Shown here: positions 1-4,744 of the stretch, piece after piece
Position numbering within the stretch: the stretch's first letter is position 1
Layout of the letters: each line of letters begins with the position of its first letter
Assembly (NCBI GenBank): GCA_946478995.1
Contig: CAMLDK010000051.1
Coordinates: forward strand, 1-6,748
Reading direction: 5' to 3'
Length of the DNA: 6,748 bases
Origin: an uncultured Candidatus Saccharibacteria bacterium
GTDB taxonomy: Bacteria; Patescibacteria; Saccharimonadia; Saccharimonadales; 2-12-FULL-41-12
Position numbers and translations under genes: made by a program
Notes under the pieces: generated by a model
What the model was told of the DNA's origin: nothing
Seen by the model: only the letters and a program-made list of their open reading frames with translations
Database searches by the model: none

Positions 1-414
1 GCCGACCGGACAAGAGGTGAAAAGGGCAAGGTAGACAGTGAGTATGGTGCAACGACCGGCCGGGAACGGGAAGTAGGTTATCTTGACCTGGTAGCACTAA
101 AGAGGGCGGTTGAAGTGAACGGCATAGACGAAATAGCACTGACTAAATTCGATTGCATAAACAGGCACGGAGAAACCACTAAAGTGGCGACAGCCTATGA
201 ATTCAAAGGCCAAAAGATCACAAGCCCGCCGGGATCCGGCGTAGAACTTTATGAATGTAAACCTCTCTACGAGCAGTTGCCTACATGGCATGATAATTCT
301 TCAGCTGAAGCGGAAAAATATATAAAGTTCATCGAAGATTATTTGAAAATTCCTGTCACAATGCTGGGTGTCGGCCCAAACCGTGAAGACTTGATAGTAA
401 GGAAAGCCAAATGA
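1..414 (+). CDS. purA: Adenylosuccinate synthetase, C-terminal part (5' end outside window)
   Basis: PurA joins IMP and aspartate using GTP to give adenylosuccinate, the first committed step from IMP to AMP in the cytoplasm. Frame 1 is open from base 1 and gives 137 residues, about the last third of a protein usually near 430 residues. Visible family landmarks are SEYGATTGR (residues 13-21 of the fragment), which is the aspartate-binding loop region, then GYLDLVALKRAVEVNG, IALTKFD, a PLYEQLPTW segment and the closing GVGPNREDLIV. The loop reads TTGRERE where many bacterial enzymes have TTGRPRR; the arginine after TTG is kept. The GTG at 115 is an internal valine codon, not a start. The TGA stop overlaps the ATG of pyrF by four bases (411-414), so the two genes are very likely cotranscribed and translationally coupled. 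The assignment is secure; the missing N-terminus cannot be judged. Confidence 0.95.
   Translation, partial: ADRTRGEKGKVDSEYGATTGREREVGYLDLVALKRAVEVNGIDEIALTKFDCINRHGETTKVATAYEFKGQKITSPPGSGVELYECKPLYEQLPTWHDNSSAEAEKYIKFIEDYLKIPVTMLGVGPNREDLIVRKAK
399..404 (+). promoter_or_regulatory. Ribosome binding site of pyrF
   Basis: AAGGAA lies 6 bases before the pyrF ATG, inside the last codons of purA. It supports the ATG at 411 as the start and fits coupled translation across the purA-pyrF overlap. Confidence 0.6.
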
Positions 415-1217
415 GTTTTTTGGACCAATTAAATAGCCTGTCCGGCAAGAATAACTCGCTTGTTTGCGTTGGCTTGGATCCTGTTTTAGAAAAACTTCCT
501 GAAGAATTCAGGAGAAGCGAGAAACCTTTTTTTGAATTCAACAAATCCATAATAGATTCGACGCATGATCTAGTTTGCGCTTATAAGCCGAACTCAGCTT
601 TTTATGAGGCATTAGGCGCCGAGGGTATACAACAATTGAAAAGTACCTGTGATTATATAAAACAGAATTATCCCGAAATACCTATAATTTTGGATGCCAA
701 AAGAGGCGATATAGGCAGCACAAACGACGGTTACGTTAAATTCGCCTTTGATTATCTGGCTACGGATGCGATTACGCTGCATCCATATATGGGCGAAAAA
801 TCTTTAGAACCGTTTCTAGCCCGCACGGATAAAGGCTGCATCATTTTATGCCAGACATCAAATGAAGGCGCAGATGAGTTCCAGTCCCTTGAAGCCGGGG
901 GTGAGAAACTTTATAGAACGGTAGCTAAAGCCGTGGCAGAAAAATGGAATAAAAACGGAAATTGCCTGCTGGTAGTCGGCGCTACTTATCCTGAAGAACT
1001 AAAGGAAGTCCGGAATATAGTCGGCGATCAAATGCCACTTTTAATACCCGGCATTGGCACCCAAGGCGGTGACGTCGAAGCCACGCTAAAATCCGGCCTG
1101 AACAGTAACGGCAAAGGCCTGATAATTAACTCCTCCCGGGCAATTATCTATTCTGAAAATCCGCGGCAAGCCGCCAAAGAGCTAAAAAACCGAATCAATA
1201 AATACCGGCAAGCTTAG
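411..1217 (+). CDS. pyrF: Orotidine 5'-phosphate decarboxylase, type 2
   Basis: PyrF decarboxylates orotidine 5'-phosphate to UMP, the last step of de novo pyrimidine synthesis, in the cytoplasm. The 268-residue product is a TIM barrel of the longer type 2 subfamily. It opens with LVCVGLDP (17-24) and carries the upstream substrate lysine in YKPN (K59). The catalytic signature is DAKRGDIG (95-102), where D95, K97 and D100 form the DxKxxD motif. The phosphate-binding end is PGIGTQGGD (213-221) followed by NSSRAI (240-245, R243). No key residue is missing. The ATG is chosen because it overlaps the purA stop, has a binding site 6 bases upstream and places the first strand where the family expects it. 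The TAG stop overlaps the stop of the convergent purP-like gene, so there is no room for a terminator between them. Confidence 0.96.
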   Translation: MSFLDQLNSLSGKNNSLVCVGLDPVLEKLPEEFRRSEKPFFEFNKSIIDSTHDLVCAYKPNSAFYEALGAEGIQQLKSTCDYIKQNYPEIPIILDAKRGDIGSTNDGYVKFAFDYLATDAITLHPYMGEKSLEPFLARTDKGCIILCQTSNEGADEFQSLEAGGEKLYRTVAKAVAEKWNKNGNCLLVVGATYPEELKEVRNIVGDQMPLLIPGIGTQGGDVEATLKSGLNSNGKGLIINSSRAIIYSENPRQAAKELKNRINKYRQA

Positions 1218-2329
1218 GTAATTATTGACTCAAGCTTGTCTTGGGATATAGCATCTTTGACTTCAAGGGCGATCCGGCGGCCGAAACTTATAGATTCGCC
1301 GTATAAGTACCCTGAATATGGCGTAAACGGCGTGCCGGGACTGCCCGGGATACGCATGGAAACATCAAAAATATAAAGTTCTTCACTTGGCGGTCCGGGG
1401 GTGATTGCTCCTTGAAGGGCGAACGGGCCGATCATGCCGGGCGGATAATGCTTAGCGACAGCGGCAACGAACTTTTCTCCCGCTTCGTACGCCTTTTCAA
1501 CTAAGGATTCTTTTATGGTTACAGCTTGGTGTCCGTTTTCTATATATTGCGGCCGGACGTGTTTCAACACTTCTATCTGCTCTGAAGCAGTCAGCCGAAG
1601 CAGCCCGTCAATATTGGTCTGTCTTCGAGTATCCGTGCCGAGAAGCTCCAGATCGCCGCTAATAGGCGAGTGAAAGAAGTTCAAGTTGAGCTGAGGGCCA
1701 AGCACGAACTCTTCTATCACAGCGTTCTTCAGGGATTTTTCATCGATCGCGCCGCTATCGATGCGCTTTTTGGACTCTTTAATATAATCTTCATAACTAT
1801 GGACTAAGAAAAAAGCTCTTTCGTACTTACGGTCGGCTTCAGCGGCTTTGACTATGACTTGACGGTCAATATCTTTCGGGTCGGAAAACTGCTTTGGAAT
1901 CTTTATACCGGCTTGCTCCAGTAGGAAATATTGATTTTTATCTTCGTCGCGCTCTTCTTTGCGGACCAATGCGCGGTTGCCGATGATCGGAACTTTGAAA
2001 TTATTTTCTATCTCATTGTAATCACAATAAACCCAAAAGTACCGGCTATGTACGAAAACCGCGTTCAAATCCCGCAGCTGTTTCTGAACTTCCGGTTTGG
2101 AAACATCTTTAAAGCTGTCGACCAAGATAACGTGGTCGACGCAGCCTTTGCCGTTTTTCATCTTATAGTATTTTTCATACGTCTTTTCCCGGCCTTTTTG
2201 GGCAACCACGACGGTTTCAAAACCTTCGTCTTTTGCGCCGCGGCAAACATCTAGCGCGCTGTGTCCGCCCAAGCTGGCAATTCTAATATTGTCTAAGTCA
2301 TAGCCGTCTAAAAGTTGATTTGGACTCAC
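1214..2329 (-). CDS. Divergent PurP-family protein (AICAR-formate ligase paralogue)
   Basis: This 371-residue protein belongs to the PurP family, ATP-grasp-like enzymes that formylate AICAR to FAICAR with formate and ATP. Landmarks are IASLGGHSAL (17-26), TDTRRQTNIDG (232-242), PPGMIGPFALQ (297-306) and FGRRIALEVK (349-358). It departs from canonical PurP in two places. The glycine-rich nucleotide loop (KFxGAxGGxGYF in its neighbour) is replaced by VKAAEADRKYERAFF (160-174). The late SAR..GGTN motif is replaced by SMRIPGSPGTPFTPY (324-338). From memory both changes resemble a second archaeal PurP subgroup, so this may be a distinct paralogue rather than a decayed copy. The start is a GTG overlapping the TGA of the upstream purP (2326-2329), with AAGAGGT 9 bases upstream. 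AICAR formylation is possible, but the exact reaction, or a role as partner subunit, is inference. Confidence 0.85.
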   Translation of the reverse strand: MSPNQLLDGYDLDNIRIASLGGHSALDVCRGAKDEGFETVVVAQKGREKTYEKYYKMKNGKGCVDHVILVDSFKDVSKPEVQKQLRDLNAVFVHSRYFWVYCDYNEIENNFKVPIIGNRALVRKEERDEDKNQYFLLEQAGIKIPKQFSDPKDIDRQVIVKAAEADRKYERAFFLVHSYEDYIKESKKRIDSGAIDEKSLKNAVIEEFVLGPQLNLNFFHSPISGDLELLGTDTRRQTNIDGLLRLTASEQIEVLKHVRPQYIENGHQAVTIKESLVEKAYEAGEKFVAAVAKHYPPGMIGPFALQGAITPGPPSEELYIFDVSMRIPGSPGTPFTPYSGYLYGESISFGRRIALEVKDAISQDKLESIIT

Positions 2330-3345
2330 TGGTGCAGTACCTCTTTTAACCTATCTGATTTAATGGCATTTTTAATCTCCAGGGCAACCCGGCGCCCTGT
2401 ACTCATCGGAACGTCATAGCGCAGGTCAGCGTATGGCGAGCCGTTAATATAAGGGTTGGTTCCAGCCACAATCCTAGCAGAGATTTCAAAAACGTAAAAT
2501 TCCAATTCCGGCGTAACTATTGTCTCCAGGCAGAACGGACCTATCAAGCCGCCCGGTTCAAGCTTTTTGGAAATATCGACAACTTGCCGGCCCATATCGA
2601 AGACTTCCGGCAACAGTGATTCGCGGATTACAACTACTGTATTGCCCATTATGTTATATGAACTTTCAATATTAAGGTCCAGCTGGTCCTTGGCGCTGAT
2701 CCGGCCGATGGAATCAACATTGGTCTCATAACGCTTATCCATGCTCATAACTTCCAGCTCGTCATTCAGCGGGGAATAGAAGTAATGAATATAGATAGGC
2801 GCACCGACTATGTATTCCTGGATGATGTATTCCTTCTGATTATGTTCTTTGATCTTTTCATAAAACTCTTTGGAGTTTTTAGCCAGGAAATAACCCTTAC
2901 CGCCCGCGGCGCCGTAAAACTTGATTATGCACGGACCGTTTATATCCTCCGGCTTATCGTATATTTTGGGGAGGGTTAGGCCGGCACTAGTAAGCCATTG
3001 TCTTTGTTTTTTACGACTTTGCTCCCAAGGCAAGATTTCCTTATTGCCGTAATAAAGCGGCTTCGAGTTGCTAAGAGTTTCAAGGTCGGTATAAGCGCTG
3101 AAGAACGATCCGTGCGGAACTAGAATAACGTTTTCGTCTATAAGCTTCTGCTCCAGGTCTTTTATTTCCTCGAAAGAGTCAACTTCTATAATTTCGTCAG
3201 CGACTTTGTAGGATTTATAAGCTTGGGTTTTGCCCTTTTTGGCTATGATGAGAGTTTTGAAGCCCTCATCGTGCGCGCCTTTTAGGATCTGCAAGGCAGA
3301 ATGGCTGCCAAGAGTAGCAATCTTGTAATCTTCGATTTTGCCCAT
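2326..3345 (-). CDS. purP: Formate-dependent AICAR formyl ligase PurP (FAICAR synthetase)
   Basis: PurP makes 5-formamidoimidazole-4-carboxamide ribotide from AICAR, formate and ATP, replacing the folate-dependent formyltransferase half of bacterial PurH. The 339-residue product matches the classical archaeal form. It shows IATLGSHSAL (9-18), VPHGSF (76-81), the nucleotide loop KFYGAAGGKGYF (142-153), IQEYIVGAPIYIHYFYSPL (175-193), SMDKRYETNVDS (201-212), EPGGLIGPFCLE (263-274), FEISARIVAGTN (286-297) and MSTGRRVALEIK (314-325). All expected blocks are present and the length is normal, so it is probably active. It is the first gene of a two-gene minus-strand operon with the divergent paralogue. 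Its ATG has no clear ribosome binding site, and a TATACT box ends 14 bases upstream, suggesting a very short leader. A FAICAR cyclohydrolase (PurO or PurH type) is needed to reach IMP and is not in the window. Confidence 0.93.
   Translation of the reverse strand: MGKIEDYKIATLGSHSALQILKGAHDEGFKTLIIAKKGKTQAYKSYKVADEIIEVDSFEEIKDLEQKLIDENVILVPHGSFFSAYTDLETLSNSKPLYYGNKEILPWEQSRKKQRQWLTSAGLTLPKIYDKPEDINGPCIIKFYGAAGGKGYFLAKNSKEFYEKIKEHNQKEYIIQEYIVGAPIYIHYFYSPLNDELEVMSMDKRYETNVDSIGRISAKDQLDLNIESSYNIMGNTVVVIRESLLPEVFDMGRQVVDISKKLEPGGLIGPFCLETIVTPELEFYVFEISARIVAGTNPYINGSPYADLRYDVPMSTGRRVALEIKNAIKSDRLKEVLHQ
2339..2345 (-). promoter_or_regulatory. Ribosome binding site of the divergent purP-like gene
   Basis: On the minus strand AAGAGGT lies 9 bases before the GTG start at 2329, within the last codons of the upstream purP. 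It supports the GTG as the true start. Confidence 0.5.
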
Positions 3346-3359
3346 AGTTGTAAGGAAAT

Positions 3360-3365
3360 AGTATA
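3360..3365 (-). promoter_or_regulatory. Predicted -10 box for the purP pair
   Basis: On the minus strand TATACT matches the -10 consensus at 5 of 6 bases and ends 14 bases before the purP ATG. Transcription would begin about 7 bases before the start codon, giving an almost leaderless message. This agrees with the lack of a ribosome binding site there. I see no good -35 box at 16-18 bases, so this is a moderate inference. Confidence 0.45.
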
Positions 3366-3392
3366 CCCTGAAAAGTTAGCTAATGCCAGAGG

Positions 3393-3401
3393 TGTTATCA
3401 T
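3393..3401 (+). promoter_or_regulatory. Predicted extended -10 promoter of tgt
   Basis: TGTTATCAT contains TATCAT (5 of 6 matches to TATAAT) preceded by TG at the extended -10 position. The box ends at 3401, so transcription would start near 3407-3409, on or beside the A of the tgt ATG. That predicts a leaderless mRNA and fits the absence of a well-placed ribosome binding site. The only purine-rich stretch, AGAGG at 3388-3392, is too far upstream and would lie outside the transcript. Confidence 0.45.
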
Positions 3402-3408
3402 TGTTTAA

Positions 3409-4695
3409 ATGCCAGAAGTTATTAATTTTAAAATCGCAGCTTATGACGGCAGGGCTAGAACCGGAGTTTTAACAACGCCTCACGGATCTATCAAAACCCC
3501 GGCTTTTATACCCGTGGGCACGAAAGCCAATGTCAAAACACTGGATGTGAATGACCTGAAAGACCTGAAAGCGCCGGCAGTTTTAGCGAACACATATCAT
3601 CTTTATCTAAGGCCCGGGGAAGAGCTTATTGACAAGATGGGAGGCTTGGGCAAATTCATGGGCTACGGCGGTCCGACATTTACCGACAGCGGCGGCTTCC
3701 AGGTTTTCTCGCTGGGCTTCGGCCTTGAGCACGGCGTAAGCAAAGTTTCTAATATCTTTCCCGAAGAGGACAGCTCGCGGATGATCCGGAAGGAAGGACC
3801 CCGGAACGAATATCGTGGAAGTTCCGGGGAGGTTTCCTTGAGGGGCAGGACCCGCGACTCTTCAAGAACGAAGAAAAAATTATTCAAAATAGATGAAGAG
3901 GGAGTGAACTTCGTTTCACATCTGGACGGTTCTAAGCACAGGTTCACACCGGAAAAATCCATAGAAATCCAGCAGAAGATCGGGGCGGATATTATCTTTG
4001 CCTTCGACGAATGTACTTCGCCGCTGCATGACAAAAAATATACTGCCGAAGCAATGCAGCGAACACACGCCTGGGCTAAAAGAAGTGTTCAGGCTTGGAC
4101 GAATAAGAAAAAACAAGGGTTGTACGGCATAATCCAGGGCGGGGCCTACAAAGATTTGCGTGTTAGCAGTGCGGAATTTATTTGTTCGCTTAATACGCCC
4201 GGCATAGCCATAGGCGGCAGTCTTGGAAAAAACAAACAGGACATGCACGCAATCCTGGATTGGACCTTGCCGGTCCTGCCGGAAAACAAACCCCGGCACT
4301 TACTGGGAATAGGCGAAGTTGAAGACCTGATCAGCGCCAGCATCAAGGGAATTGACACGTTCGATTGTGTCAGTCCGACCCGAAATGCCCGCAACGGCAG
4401 TCTTTATATCAGCCCTGAAAACGGCGGCAAGCCTGACAATAAATACAATATCAATATCCGTTCAAAAAGATACGAATCGGATATGCGGCCGGTTGACCCC
4501 GGCTGCGGCTGCTTTACCTGCACCAACCATAGCCGGGCTTATTTGAGACATCTCTTCGCAACCGGCGAACTGCTGGCTATGAGACTTGGTACCATCCACA
4601 ACCTTTACTTCATATTCAAGCTCATGGAAAATATCAGGGAAAACATAGAATCCTCCAGCTTAAAAACTTTCGCCAAAAAGTGGGAAATCAGTTAG
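3409..4695 (+). CDS. tgt: tRNA-guanine (queuine/preQ1) transglycosylase with in-frame palindromic insert
   Basis: TGT swaps the guanine at position 34 of GUN-anticodon tRNAs for a 7-deazaguanine base on the queuosine pathway. The 428-residue product is longer than the usual 370-390. Landmarks are PHGSIKTPAFIPVGT (24-38), NTYHLYLRPG (61-70), the catalytic DSGGFQ (D93), FAFDECTSP (D200), GIIQGG (240-245, Q243), the nucleophile in FDCVSPTRNARNG (D319) and the zinc ligands CxCxxCx25H (C366, C368, C371, H397). The enzyme therefore looks active. Two oddities stand out. Residues about 119-153 form an arginine-rich stretch (8 Arg) encoded by a large inverted repeat. The base-recognition loop reads AIGGSLGKNKQD (267-278) instead of the usual GGLxVGE. 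An in-frame TAA sits directly before the ATG, which fixes the start. It is divergent from the purP pair and lies 49 bases before the RND gene. Confidence 0.95.
   Translation: MPEVINFKIAAYDGRARTGVLTTPHGSIKTPAFIPVGTKANVKTLDVNDLKDLKAPAVLANTYHLYLRPGEELIDKMGGLGKFMGYGGPTFTDSGGFQVFSLGFGLEHGVSKVSNIFPEEDSSRMIRKEGPRNEYRGSSGEVSLRGRTRDSSRTKKKLFKIDEEGVNFVSHLDGSKHRFTPEKSIEIQQKIGADIIFAFDECTSPLHDKKYTAEAMQRTHAWAKRSVQAWTNKKKQGLYGIIQGGAYKDLRVSSAEFICSLNTPGIAIGGSLGKNKQDMHAILDWTLPVLPENKPRHLLGIGEVEDLISASIKGIDTFDCVSPTRNARNGSLYISPENGGKPDNKYNINIRSKRYESDMRPVDPGCGCFTCTNHSRAYLRHLFATGELLAMRLGTIHNLYFIFKLMENIRENIESSSLKTFAKKWEIS
3763..3863 (+). repeat. Nested palindrome (about 100 bp) embedded in frame within tgt
   Basis: Four pairs of arms nest around one centre. 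GAAGAG (3763-3768) pairs with CTCTTC (3858-3863), TCGCGG (3775-3780) with CCGCGA (3852-3857), AAGGAA (3790-3795) with TTCCTT (3834-3839), and CCCCGGAAC (3799-3807) with GTTCCGGGG (3821-3829). The terminal loop is 13 bases (3808-3820). In total 27 base pairs are interrupted by a 6-base bulge and internal loops of 9/12 and 3/4 bases. It covers codons 119-152 of tgt and has no stop in that frame. A second forward frame and one reverse frame are also open through it. The encoded peptide has no match to the parts of TGT I know. The structure is read directly; its being a mobile or propagated palindromic element is inference. Confidence 0.7.
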
Positions 4696-4733
4696 AATAA
4701 AACGAAATAAATTAGTTTAATTCAGACTATACC

Positions 4734-4739
4734 AAGGAG
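4734..4739 (+). promoter_or_regulatory. Ribosome binding site that fixes the TTG start of the RND gene
   Basis: AAGGAG lies 5 bases before the TTG at 4745. The frame is open upstream only back to a TAA at 4718-4720 and has no ATG or GTG start there, so this site selects the TTG. A TATACC hexamer at 4728-4733 directly abuts it. If that acted as a -10 box the transcript would start after the binding site, so the gene is more likely translated from a longer message, perhaps read through from tgt. Confidence 0.65.
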
Positions 4740-4744
4740 TTGTT

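Noticed and set aside
1931..2254. Plus-strand open frame opposite the divergent purP gene
   Set aside because: Shadow of a conserved coding gene; the hydrophobic product is the complement of ordinary codons and shows no known motif.
3553..3570. Perfect tandem GACCTGAAA x2 in tgt
   Set aside because: It encodes DLKDLK at a place where TGT proteins normally have a similar DLKxL sequence, so it is ordinary coding sequence.
3762..3874. CGAAGA on both sides of the palindrome as a target-site duplication
   Set aside because: The copies are 107 bases apart, which is not a multiple of three, so a clean insertion with this duplication would have shifted the frame. Six bases also recur easily by chance.
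3772..3890. Compensated frameshift as the cause of the odd TGT peptide
   Set aside because: The alternative forward frame is open, but its peptide is no more TGT-like than the one encoded, and the nested palindrome explains the region better.
3663..4299. Long open frames antisense to tgt
   Set aside because: They lie entirely opposite a well-supported gene, have no family resemblance or binding site, and are partly explained by the palindrome being open on both strands.
4696..4744. Rho-independent terminator between tgt and the RND gene
   Set aside because: The gap is AT-rich and has no GC stem followed by a T run.
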